64,000 nucleotides of DNA from Rhizobium jaguaris (GTDB lineage Bacteria; Pseudomonadota; Alphaproteobacteria; Rhizobiales; Rhizobiaceae): the NCBI RefSeq assembly GCF_003627755.1, contig NZ_CP032695.1, positions 310,001-374,000 on the forward strand, written 5' to 3'. Shown here one piece after another: positions 45,108-55,442 of this stretch. Under the pieces are notes generated by a model, which was given only the letters and a program-made list of their open reading frames with translations, searched no databases and was not told where the DNA came from. Each line of letters begins with the position of its first letter. Positions within the stretch are counted from its first letter, which is position 1. The position numbers and the translations under genes were made by a program.

Positions 45108-45509
45108 TCAGGCGCTCGGGTTGACCAGGCACACTTGGGAGGGAACGATCGTCATCCCGACCGAATTGGGCGATATGCCGTTCTGCAGGGTGGGATCCAG
45201 CAATGCGCGGGTGGCCGGCATTGCTTGAATGAAGAATTTGACGGAGCCGATGGCATTGTGGCTCTCGGAACATACCATGCCCGATGCGACGCCGGGGCCG
45301 GGGCCGCTGATCGTGACCGGCGCCTCGTTCATGAGATTGTGCGACGGCATGCACATGATCAGGAATCGGAAATTCGTCGGAATATCGGTAGGGCGCATCC
45401 CCATGCTGATGAAAGGAACGGGAACGGGACCGACGGGTGTGGGCTGCAGGTAGACGTCAGGCGCCGAGAAATCCATTCCCGGAATGGGCCCTTGTGAATT
45501 CACGAACAT
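45108..45509 (-). CDS. DUF4150 PAAR-like spike-tip protein
   Basis: A 133-residue DUF4150/PAAR-like protein: DVYLQPTPVGPVPVPFIS near the start, NFRFLIMCMPSHNLMN, TISGPGPGVASGMVCS in the middle and NSVGMTIVPSQVCLVNPS at the end. The family forms the cone that caps VgrG. Here it is only the cone, with no C-terminal toxin extension. A GAGGT ribosome site precedes the ATG. It lies 24 bases before vgrG and 3 bases after the pentapeptide gene. Confidence 0.85.
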   Translation of the reverse strand: MFVNSQGPIPGMDFSAPDVYLQPTPVGPVPVPFISMGMRPTDIPTNFRFLIMCMPSHNLMNEAPVTISGPGPGVASGMVCSESHNAIGSVKFFIQAMPATRALLDPTLQNGISPNSVGMTIVPSQVCLVNPSA

Positions 45510-45512
45510 TCT

Positions 45513-46628
45513 TTACCTCGTCTCCCTGGTATCTTCTTCATCGAGCACGACGATCCGCGGCGAATAGAGCTCGCTGATGGCTCGGTCCTGGTCTGTCTCG
45601 ATCACGCTGCCGGATGCGCCGGCGAACAGCGCGCCATCGCGCCTGGCTGCATGAAACTTGGTATTTGAAAAGGTCGCGGCGCCGAAATTGCCGGCGGAAA
45701 GATCGGCACGGGAAAAGTCAGCCTGCTGCAGGCTGCAGCGTTCGAATTGCGCGGCTTTCGCGTCGGCTTCGGTGAAAGCGGCCGAATAGAGCTGGCTGCC
45801 GTTGAAGATCGCGCCCTTGATGCTGGACTGGACGAAATTCGACATCGACAGATTGCTGTTCGACAAGTCGAGCCCGTCCATCCTGCTTTTGGTGAAGCAG
45901 GTCATATTCCCCGAAATTCCCGAAGCCGATGCCCCCTCGAAATCGCAATCGGCAAAAACGCTGCCGTCAAGTCGGGCGGCATCGAGACGCGCCTGCGTGA
46001 ACTTACCCTTGTAGAAGGTACATCTCTGCAGCGATTGTCCTTTGAGATCCTTACCCGAAAGGTCGGCTTCGGAAAAAACGGCGGTGTCGATATGTACATC
46101 GGTCAAATCGATATCGCGCAGATCGGCCTTGGTCAGCATGACGCTGGAAAGCACCGCCCCCGTCAGCGATAGTCCCTGGATCGGACAATCGAGGAAGGCC
46201 GAGCGCTCCACGGTGACATCCCGGAAATCGGTCTGCGAAATATCCGTCTTGGCAAAGGATGCCTTGGCGATCGCCGCACCCTGATATGCGGCGCGGGCCG
46301 CCTTGCCGGCGACGAATTGCGTCGTTTCCAATTGACAATCGCGGAAATCGGCGCGCGAGAGGTCGCAGTCGACAAAGCGCGTGCCGGACAGGATGCAGCC
46401 GGTGAAGACCGTGTCCGAAAGATCGCAGCTGGTGAAGGAGGCGCCGGTCAGGTCCGCGTCGACGAACAAGCTGGATTTGAGGGTGCAGAGCACGAAGGAC
46501 GCTTTCCGCATCGATTGCCGCGAAAAATCGGTGCCGGAAGCGATCTTCAGCATCACAGGCTGGGCGTGAGCCAGGTAATCGAAAATCTCGTCGAGATTGG
46601 TCGGTAATCTCTCGGGTTGCTTAGGCAT
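45513..46628 (-). CDS. pentapeptide repeat protein, type VI cargo operon
   Basis: A 371-residue protein made almost entirely of A(D/N)LxX-type pentapeptide repeats from about residue 40 to 345 (for example SLFVDADLTGASFTSCDLSD and KADLRDIDLTDVHIDTAVF), predicted to fold as a right-handed quadrilateral beta helix. No catalytic domain seen; the C-terminus is acidic (VLDEEDTRETR). The start overlaps the stop of the DUF2169 gene by eight bases. Possibly a structural rod, chaperone or immunity-like factor for the spike complex. Confidence 0.82.
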   Translation of the reverse strand: MPKQPERLPTNLDEIFDYLAHAQPVMLKIASGTDFSRQSMRKASFVLCTLKSSLFVDADLTGASFTSCDLSDTVFTGCILSGTRFVDCDLSRADFRDCQLETTQFVAGKAARAAYQGAAIAKASFAKTDISQTDFRDVTVERSAFLDCPIQGLSLTGAVLSSVMLTKADLRDIDLTDVHIDTAVFSEADLSGKDLKGQSLQRCTFYKGKFTQARLDAARLDGSVFADCDFEGASASGISGNMTCFTKSRMDGLDLSNSNLSMSNFVQSSIKGAIFNGSQLYSAAFTEADAKAAQFERCSLQQADFSRADLSAGNFGAATFSNTKFHAARRDGALFAGASGSVIETDQDRAISELYSPRIVVLDEEDTRETR

Positions 46629-49600
46629 CGCTTGGCGCCTCCAGCAGTGTCTTGCCCAGATTGGCGCCCGTCAGGTCGCAGCTTCCAAGCATCGCGTCTG
46701 TCAAATTGGCGAGATAGAGGTTGGCGCCGCGCAGCGAGGTCCGCCGCAGATCGACCTTGCCGATCGACGCGCCATAAAGATTGGCGCCGAAGAGATCGCT
46801 GTCGGCAAGGATGGATTTGTCGAAGCGGGCACGTTTCAGCGAGGCAAGACGCAGATCGGACGCGCTCATATCGCAATCGTTGAAAAGGCAGGAGTCGCAC
46901 CGCGCCCGCAAAAAGCAGGACTCCGTCATGTCGGCAGTGTTCCAGGATGTATCGGTGGCCACGATCTCCTCGAAGCCGCCGCCGCTCAGATCGCCCTTGC
47001 CGATGAAGCCGACGCAGTTCATCTGGGCATGCGCGAAATTCGCGCCAGGCGCCGTCAGTTCCATGAAAGCAACCCGTTCCAGCGCTACTTCCCTGAAGGA
47101 TGCGGCCCTCATGGAGAGCACCATGAAGGAGGCGCGGCTGACGCGCGCCTTGTCCAGAACCAGACCATCGGCTTTGCCTTTCAGTATCTGCGCTTCGGCC
47201 AAATCGGCGCCGCTGAAGTCGGCGTCGTCGAGAACCGATTCAATAATCGTGATCCGTGACGCGCGCATTTCACGCGCCGATGCTCCGGTGAAATCCGTGC
47301 CGACCAGCGTGCAGTTGTCGAGTTGGCATCGGTCGAGCCTGCTGCCGCGCAGGACGGCCTTGCTAAGGTTCGCCTTGCTCATTGCTGCACCGCTGAAATC
47401 TGCGCCGCTAAGGATGGCCTCGGTAAAGACCGCGCCTTCCAGATTCGCGCCCGCGAAACAAGCATTGGTGAGATCGGCGCGCTCGAAGAATGTTGCGCGC
47501 AGATCGAGGCCGCTGAAGTCCGCGTTGCGCAGGTCGGCGCCGGCAAGATCGGCGCCTCTGAAGTCATGACCTTCTTTCAGCTTTTCGATCACGAAAGCGC
47601 CGAGACGTTCGGCAACACCGGGCAGGAAAGCCTGCATCGGAAAGATAGCAGCCGGAGTCTTCTGCCTGCCGGCGAGGATCGCTTCGTCGACCATCTCCTC
47701 GGCCTCGTCCAAATTGTCCAAGGCCTCCGATCTCTTGCGTTCCACCAATGTGGCTGGAGCCAGCGCCCTGGCCTCCTGGTCCGTGGCGGGAGGCGTAAAT
47801 TCCCGGACTTTCGACATCAGGCGCTCGATGGCGTCGCCTTCGTCGCCGTTGCCCACCAGATGCGGGAACTTGGCATCGATGGTTGCCGCTGCCTTTGCGA
47901 GCGCCTGTTCGGCATCGCTGCGGTCGAATGCGATCTCCTCCGTCGGAAACAGCCCAGCCGGTGAGGTCGTTGCCTCGCCGGCCGGCGTCTTCGTCGTCAT
48001 ATTGCCGAAGAGATCAGCGAATTCGCGGTGCACATCTGCTGTCTGATCAAAGGCCTGACTGAAGTCGAAACTGTCGAGTTTGGTGTTCCGGATCGATTGC
48101 CGCGCTTCGAACAGCAGCGAGCCTTCCGGTTGCCGCATCGCCCGGGCACAGGCAGCCGCAAATTGTTTCTCGACCGCTTCGGCATCCACGGGGCCGCTGT
48201 CGGAAAGCGTGTCGAAAATATTGTCCAGTTCGTCCGGCAGATGCGCGAAGGCCTCGCCGGAGAATTCGGGATGGAGCCCTTCCAGCGCGGTCTTGTTGTC
48301 GCCGAGGACCCGACCGGCACCGGCAAGGCCGGCCGTGAAGTCCTCGTCGAGGCTGAGATCGGGGAAGCGTGCCATATGGGCGTCGTCGGCGATCGGCTGC
48401 GCCAGGAAATCATTCAGAAATGCCGGCGTCGATTTTACCAGGGCGCGGCGCTGAAGTTCGGCGGCCGCCATCTCCCGGTCCCGCATTTCGAGAAGCGCCT
48501 TTTCCATGGTCTTCACGTCATCGATAAGCTCTGCAAGGTCGAAATCGCCGTCGGCGATTTCCTGCGCGGTCGGCTGAGGAACCAGTGGCAAGGCGTCGAC
48601 ACCGCTGCTGTCGAACGGCGATACGATGTCGGCAGGCAGGCCCTGGTCCTCAACAACTTTTCTTGCGGCCCAATTCAGATTGTCGATGAACTGCAACTGC
48701 TTTGCGCGCGCGTCCTCGAGCTTTGCCGCGCGGCGAGCCGAGACGATGGCGGGATCGACCTCGGGCATCAGCTGGAAGTCGGAGAAGGCATGCTTATGGG
48801 CTTCCTGCCGATCGGTACGCAATGTGAAAATATGGCGGTAGTAGTCCGCAGGGCGGGGAGGCGCTTCGGCATGTTCCATGGCGATCATTACCGTAGCGAT
48901 ATCCGCACAGAAGGAATCGGTGTCCTTTGCCAGGGCGCGGAACGCCATCGTCGCCTTGGTGATATTGGGAAACAGAGTCACGGTATCGCAGACCATCCGC
49001 GTTTCGGTGAGACTGCCATCGCTGCTGCGGTGGACGAAGGCGCGAAGCCGCACATTCGGCAACCGGCCGGCGGCAAGGCCTCCGAGCGACATGCCTGAGA
49101 CGGCAAAGGCTTCATCACCGGTGAAATGTGCATCGAAGCGCTGATCCCCGGGTGCATCGCAGCGGAAAAGTGGATTGAAGTCCGCCGGCTTCCGCGGCGA
49201 GACGTTCTTGATCCAGTGCTGGTCGTAGGTCCCGGCATAGCGCATGCGCTGCGCCGCATCGGGGGGCAGAGGCCCGAAACCGACCGGCAGAGGCCTGTCG
49301 TCTATCGAGCGTATCGGCCGGTCGGCATCCTCGACGTTGGGCAGGGGTGCTTCATAGCCTGCTTCGACGATCTGCCGGGCCTTATCGCCTTTTCCGCGAG
49401 GGTTGACCTTGTGGTCCGGACCGCCGAACGCATGCTGGTCGTCGATCGGCATCCGATCGAACGGCCGGGCCTCGGTCATGACGATCCCGCGATCCGTCAT
49501 CCGCCAGTAGCGATCGCCGAAAACGGCAAGCCGCTTCTCGATCGCTCCCAGTCTTGCGGTGACCCTGATGCCGGTGACCGGCTGGTCGCCCGGCGCAAGC

Positions 49601-49833
49601 GCCGCTCCGGCGACGATCATTTCGCCCTTGGGTTTCAATTGCCCTTTGTCGAAGATGGCGCCCTTGGGCATCTGCTCGACGACCATCGGCCACAGCGCCT
49701 GGTCGGTCAAAAACTTGCCGGGGGTTGCGAAATCGAACAGAAGAAAGGCGGAAAGGGTCATCTGCCCACCGCGTTCGGCCGGTTCCATATGAACGGCGGT
49801 GGCAATGCGCGACGGCTTGATGATGGCTGGCAT
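46621..49833 (-). CDS. DUF2169 domain protein fused to pentapeptide repeats
   Basis: A 1070-residue protein. Residues 1-330 are a DUF2169 domain (GGQMTLSAFLLFDF, LFNITK-like TLFPNITKA, VFGDRYWRMTDRG, HAFGGPDHKVNPRGKG). A middle helical and acidic part (about 350-740) contains coiled segments (DDVKTMEKALLEMRDREMAAAE). From about 760 to the end come pentapeptide repeats (DFRGADLAGADLRNADFSGL, continuing to SCDLTGANLGKTLL). DUF2169 proteins are type VI accessory factors linked to PAAR-like effectors and VgrG loading. First gene of the leftward operon; AGGAG precedes the ATG. The triple architecture is unusually large. Confidence 0.82.
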   Translation of the reverse strand: MPAIIKPSRIATAVHMEPAERGGQMTLSAFLLFDFATPGKFLTDQALWPMVVEQMPKGAIFDKGQLKPKGEMIVAGAALAPGDQPVTGIRVTARLGAIEKRLAVFGDRYWRMTDRGIVMTEARPFDRMPIDDQHAFGGPDHKVNPRGKGDKARQIVEAGYEAPLPNVEDADRPIRSIDDRPLPVGFGPLPPDAAQRMRYAGTYDQHWIKNVSPRKPADFNPLFRCDAPGDQRFDAHFTGDEAFAVSGMSLGGLAAGRLPNVRLRAFVHRSSDGSLTETRMVCDTVTLFPNITKATMAFRALAKDTDSFCADIATVMIAMEHAEAPPRPADYYRHIFTLRTDRQEAHKHAFSDFQLMPEVDPAIVSARRAAKLEDARAKQLQFIDNLNWAARKVVEDQGLPADIVSPFDSSGVDALPLVPQPTAQEIADGDFDLAELIDDVKTMEKALLEMRDREMAAAELQRRALVKSTPAFLNDFLAQPIADDAHMARFPDLSLDEDFTAGLAGAGRVLGDNKTALEGLHPEFSGEAFAHLPDELDNIFDTLSDSGPVDAEAVEKQFAAACARAMRQPEGSLLFEARQSIRNTKLDSFDFSQAFDQTADVHREFADLFGNMTTKTPAGEATTSPAGLFPTEEIAFDRSDAEQALAKAAATIDAKFPHLVGNGDEGDAIERLMSKVREFTPPATDQEARALAPATLVERKRSEALDNLDEAEEMVDEAILAGRQKTPAAIFPMQAFLPGVAERLGAFVIEKLKEGHDFRGADLAGADLRNADFSGLDLRATFFERADLTNACFAGANLEGAVFTEAILSGADFSGAAMSKANLSKAVLRGSRLDRCQLDNCTLVGTDFTGASAREMRASRITIIESVLDDADFSGADLAEAQILKGKADGLVLDKARVSRASFMVLSMRAASFREVALERVAFMELTAPGANFAHAQMNCVGFIGKGDLSGGGFEEIVATDTSWNTADMTESCFLRARCDSCLFNDCDMSASDLRLASLKRARFDKSILADSDLFGANLYGASIGKVDLRRTSLRGANLYLANLTDAMLGSCDLTGANLGKTLLEAPSDA

Positions 49834-50201
49834 GCTCGTCGCTCCTCTTCTGAAAACTCAGCTCCGGCCCGACTGGCTTCCGCCATGATGAAGGATGACG
49901 CGAAAGGTCGGCTGAGGTCTGTCGGGCAAATTTCTCCGATCGGCCGATATCGTCAATTCCAGAAAAAATGCGCAGTGCCTATTTCAGCAATGAGGGGCGG
50001 GACCCGGAAAGCCAATGAAATCAATCGGACCCGTCCCCTGGATGGTGCGGTCCGTCGATTTTTCCGACCGGAGCGTACGTATGGAAACCCGCGCGGTTAG
50101 AGCGGTGCTGAGAAGAAAACTGCGCAGATGAAAGTGGGTGAAAAATCGGCGTCGCCGCTTCAAGCCACTGATTAAGCTTGGAGAATTTTTCAGCGATGAG
50201 T

Positions 50202-50218
50202 TTGGCATGCTGCTTGCT
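50202..50218 (+). promoter_or_regulatory. sigma-54 (-24/-12) promoter of the hcp operon
   Basis: TTGGCATG-N4-TTGCT matches the sigma-54 consensus YTGGCACG-N4-TTGCW at all but one position. The invariant GG (50204-50205) and GC (50216-50217) are separated by the required ten bases. Start of transcription is expected near 50229, about 58 bases before the hcp ATG. The sigma-54 activator two genes downstream is the natural partner. Confidence 0.85.
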
Positions 50219-50286
50219 GCTGTTGTTGGCGCTGACACCCTCGAACCGTCAGTTGATCATTCGCGATTTTTCTGGAGACATTTTTC

Positions 50287-50799
50287 ATGGCTAACATTGG
50301 CTACATTACCATCAGTGGCGCTACTCAGGGTGCCATCACCAAGGACGCTTCGACCGCTGACTCCATCGGCAACACCTGGCAGGAAGGCCACGAAGCCGAA
50401 TCCATCGTCTACTCGTTCCGCAGCAACGCGATCGTTCCGCGCGATCCGAACTCCGGCACTGCCATCGGCACGCGCCGCCATGAGCCGGCTGTGTTCGTCA
50501 AGCCGCTCGACAAGGCTTCTCCGATGCTCTGGCAGGCGCTCGCCACCGGCGAAAACCTCGAGATCGAACTGAAGTTCTGGCGCACCTCGACCAAGGGCAC
50601 GCAGGAACACTACTTCACCATCAAGTGGACGGATGCCGTTCTCGTCGAAGGCAAGACGATCCTCCCGGACGTGAATGACTCCGCCAACGATCATCGCGGC
50701 AACATCGAAGAATGGTCGTTCACCTACCGCAAGTGCGACTGGACGCACGAGAAGGCCGGCACCTCGGCTTCCGACGACTGGCGCAAGCCGGTTGCCTGA
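50287..50799 (+). CDS. hcp: type VI secretion tube protein Hcp
   Basis: A 170-residue Hcp: the chain begins IGYITISGATQGAITKDAS, has HEAESIVYSFRSNAIVPRD and FVKPLDKASPMLWQAL in the middle, and YRKCDWTHEKAG near the end, all standard for the Hcp1 family (about 160-170 residues). Hexameric rings stack into the inner tube of the type VI machine and are secreted. It has its own strong GGAGA ribosome site and a sigma-54 promoter. A stem-loop follows, before clpV, consistent with higher Hcp than ClpV output. Confidence 0.94.
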   Translation: MANIGYITISGATQGAITKDASTADSIGNTWQEGHEAESIVYSFRSNAIVPRDPNSGTAIGTRRHEPAVFVKPLDKASPMLWQALATGENLEIELKFWRTSTKGTQEHYFTIKWTDAVLVEGKTILPDVNDSANDHRGNIEEWSFTYRKCDWTHEKAGTSASDDWRKPVA

Positions 50800-50851
50800 T
50801 CCAGCTCACGCAGCGATTGCTCCACTTCGGAGCCTGCGATGCTCGATTGCG

Positions 50852-50878
50852 GCCGTTCCCGTATCTTGCGGGGGCGGC
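50852..50878 (+). terminator. stem-loop between hcp and clpV, probable partial terminator
   Basis: A 10-bp stem (50852-50861 with 50869-50878, two G-U pairs) around a 7-base loop, followed by TTTC. Weak as a full stop; likely to reduce read-through into clpV or protect the 3' end of hcp mRNA. Confidence 0.5.
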
Positions 50879-51012
50879 TTTCATCAAAAGCTGATTTCGT
50901 GACAGTTGAAAAATTCCTGTTACATCGGCGCGCTAGCGATACCTCGATAGTATTTTCAATTGAGACTTTTCAGGCGTCGTTTTTTCTGCGACGCGAACAA
51001 GGATATATTTCG

Positions 51013-53697
51013 GTGGTTGACTTGGACCTTCGTCGCCTGATCGGGCGCCTTGACACCTATTGCCGCCGTGCTCTGGAATCTGCCGCTGGCCTTGCGGTTT
51101 CCCGTGGCCACTATGAAGTCTCGATCGAGCACCTTCTGCTCGTCTTCATCGAGGACACGCAGCATGATGTGCAATCCATCTGCCGCTATTTCGAAGTCGA
51201 TCCGGCAAATCTGAAGCGCAAGCTGCAGGGAGTTCTGGAAACGATCCGCAGCGGCAACCAGGGCCGCCCGGTCTTTTCGCCGCTTCTGGTTGAATGGCTG
51301 ACCGACGCGTGGCTGGTAAGTTCCGTCGAGCTGGGGCTTGATCAGGTCCGTTCCGGCAGTCTCTTTGCGACTGTCTTTGCCCGTCCCAATCGCTTTGGCG
51401 ACGATCGGTGGCTGTCCGTTCTCGGTTCCATTTCGTTCGAACGTCTGAAGAAGGAATTTGCTGCCGCCGTCGACGGCTCGCAGGAGAGTGAGGCTGCTGC
51501 CGCAAGCCGCGGCGAAGCCGCCGCTGCCAGCAGCGCTGCGGCGGGAACCGATCCCGGCAGTGCGCTCGGCAAATTCTGCACCAATTTCACCAGCCAGGCG
51601 CGCGCTGGCAAGATCGATGCGGTCTTCTGCCGCGATCTCGAAATCCAGCAGATGATCGACATCCTCGGCCGCCGCCGCAAGAACAATCCGATTTGCGTCG
51701 GCGATCCGGGCGTCGGCAAGACGGCCGTCGTTGAGGGCCTAGCCTTGAAGATTTCTGAGGGCGATGTCCCGGATTTCCTCAGGGATGTCGAACTCATCGG
51801 CCTCGATCTCGGCATGCTGCAGGCCGGAGCCGGTGTGAAAGGTGAATTCGAAAGCCGCCTCAAGGCGATCATCGACGAGGTCAAGGCCTCGCCGAAGCCG
51901 ATCATTCTGTTTATCGATGAAGCCCACATGCTGATCGGCGCCGGCGGCGCGGCCGGGGGCGCCGATGCTGCAAACCTCCTAAAGCCCGCGCTTGCCCGTG
52001 GCGAGCTGCGCACCATCGCCGCCACGACCTGGAGCGAATACAAGAAGTATTTCGAAAAGGACCCGGCTCTTGCCCGCCGCTTCCAGCTCGTCAAGCTCGA
52101 TGAGCCGAGCCCGGAACAGGCGGTCACCATCATGCGCGGCCTACGCGGGGCATATGAGAAGGCGCACGGCATCTATATTCGCGACGGCGCCGTCGAAGCT
52201 GCGGCCAAGCTCTCCGCTCGCTACATCTCTGGCCGGCAATTGCCCGACAAGGCGGTTGACGTTCTGGATACCGCCTGTGCCCGGGTCAAATTGTCACTTT
52301 CCTCGACGCCTTCCGTCATCGAGCTCAAGCAGAAGCGCATCGCCGAGCAGAAACGTGCGCTCGAAGCGCTGCTGCGCGATCATCACTCCAATCTCGGCGA
52401 TACCGATCCGCGCATTGCCGAAATCGAGGCTGATATCGCAACCCTCGAAACTGAGGCTGCCGAGCTGATTGCCAAGCGCAACGCGGAAATCGAGCTCGTG
52501 CATCGCATCCTCGAAATCCGCAGTCAGCTCGGCCTGTCGCTGGAAGGCGATAAGGCGGTGAAGCCGGCCGAGGACGGCGGCGAAACCACAGACGCCGCCG
52601 TTGATGCGGATGCATTGAAGAACGAATTCCAGGAGGCTTCCGCCAAGCTCAAGCAGCTGCAGCGCGGCAATCCGCTGGTCTCCTTCGAAGTGACAGCCGA
52701 AGCCGTCGGTCAGGTGATCGCCGACTGGACCGGTATCCCGCTAGGCAACATGGTTCGCGACGAGGCCAAGTCGATTCTGACGCTTGCTGAAAATCTCGGC
52801 CAGCGCGTGATCGGTCAGGATCAGGCAATCGAGGCGATCGACCATGGTGTGCGCGTCGCCAAGGCCGGCGTGCAGAATCCGGATGCGCCGATGGGCGTCT
52901 TCCTTTTCGTTGGCCCGTCCGGCGTCGGCAAGACCGAGCTTGCGACCGCGATAGCCGATCAGCTTTTCGGCGGCGAGCGCTTCCTGATCTCGATCAACAT
53001 GTCGGAATTCCAGGAAAAGCACACGGTTTCCAAGCTCGTCGGCTCACCTCCCGGCTATGTCGGTTATGGCGAAGGCGGCGTGCTGACGGAAGCGGTGCGC
53101 CAGCGTCCTTACTCGGTCGTGCTGCTCGACGAGGTCGAGAAGGCCGATCTTGAGGTGATGAACCTTTTCTACCAGGTCTTCGACAAGGGCATGTTGTCCG
53201 ACGGCGAAGGTCGCCTGGTCGATTTCAAGAACACCATCATTGTGCTGACGAGCAATCTCGCAACCGACATCCTCACCGAACTCGGCACGCGCGGCGTAAA
53301 GCCGAGCGTCGAGGAACTGGTTGAAGCGATCCGTCCGACGCTCAGCGCCCATTTCAAACCGGCCTTGCTCGCCCGCATGCAGATCGTGCCCTTCTACCCG
53401 TTGATTGGCGAACCGCTCGAAAAGATCGTCAGGCTGAAGCTCAACAAGGTCGGCAAGCGTTTGCGCGAAAACCAGAAGATGGCGTTCTCCTATTCCGACG
53501 AAGTCGTCAACGCCATCGCTGCCCGCTGCACGGAAGTCGAAACCGGCGCTCGCAATATCGATCACATCATCAATCGCACGCTCCTGCCGCAGCTCGCAAC
53601 CGAGCTGCTCAGCAATCTTGGCGAAGAGGGCAAGAACCATGACAAGGTGAGCGTCGAACTCGCCGAAACGGGAGGCTTCGCTTACCTCCTGTCTTAG
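51013..53697 (+). CDS. clpV: type VI secretion ATPase ClpV (TssH)
   Basis: An 894-residue Clp/Hsp100 ATPase of the TssH class. A Clp-N domain (HYEVSIEHLLLVFIEDTQHD) is followed by D1 with Walker A GDPGVGKTAVVEG (about 230) and Walker B IILFIDEAHML, a middle coiled region, and D2 with GPSGVGKTELATA (about 634) and the DEVEKADLEVMN segment. It recycles contracted TssB/C sheath. A GTG start at 51013 with AAGGA upstream is preferred; the frame is open from 50839, but the extra residues are not ClpV-like. TssB/C themselves are not in the window. Confidence 0.92.
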   Translation: MVDLDLRRLIGRLDTYCRRALESAAGLAVSRGHYEVSIEHLLLVFIEDTQHDVQSICRYFEVDPANLKRKLQGVLETIRSGNQGRPVFSPLLVEWLTDAWLVSSVELGLDQVRSGSLFATVFARPNRFGDDRWLSVLGSISFERLKKEFAAAVDGSQESEAAAASRGEAAAASSAAAGTDPGSALGKFCTNFTSQARAGKIDAVFCRDLEIQQMIDILGRRRKNNPICVGDPGVGKTAVVEGLALKISEGDVPDFLRDVELIGLDLGMLQAGAGVKGEFESRLKAIIDEVKASPKPIILFIDEAHMLIGAGGAAGGADAANLLKPALARGELRTIAATTWSEYKKYFEKDPALARRFQLVKLDEPSPEQAVTIMRGLRGAYEKAHGIYIRDGAVEAAAKLSARYISGRQLPDKAVDVLDTACARVKLSLSSTPSVIELKQKRIAEQKRALEALLRDHHSNLGDTDPRIAEIEADIATLETEAAELIAKRNAEIELVHRILEIRSQLGLSLEGDKAVKPAEDGGETTDAAVDADALKNEFQEASAKLKQLQRGNPLVSFEVTAEAVGQVIADWTGIPLGNMVRDEAKSILTLAENLGQRVIGQDQAIEAIDHGVRVAKAGVQNPDAPMGVFLFVGPSGVGKTELATAIADQLFGGERFLISINMSEFQEKHTVSKLVGSPPGYVGYGEGGVLTEAVRQRPYSVVLLDEVEKADLEVMNLFYQVFDKGMLSDGEGRLVDFKNTIIVLTSNLATDILTELGTRGVKPSVEELVEAIRPTLSAHFKPALLARMQIVPFYPLIGEPLEKIVRLKLNKVGKRLRENQKMAFSYSDEVVNAIAARCTEVETGARNIDHIINRTLLPQLATELLSNLGEEGKNHDKVSVELAETGGFAYLLS

Positions 53698-53727
53698 TTG
53701 CCGGTGCAGGAGCGGCGAGGGGCTGCG

Positions 53728-55437
<1,710 letters not shown>

Positions 55438-55442
55438 AATTC

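Noticed and set aside
48028..49098. A 356-codon plus-strand frame.
   Set aside because: Antisense to the DUF2169 gene; no recognisable protein features.
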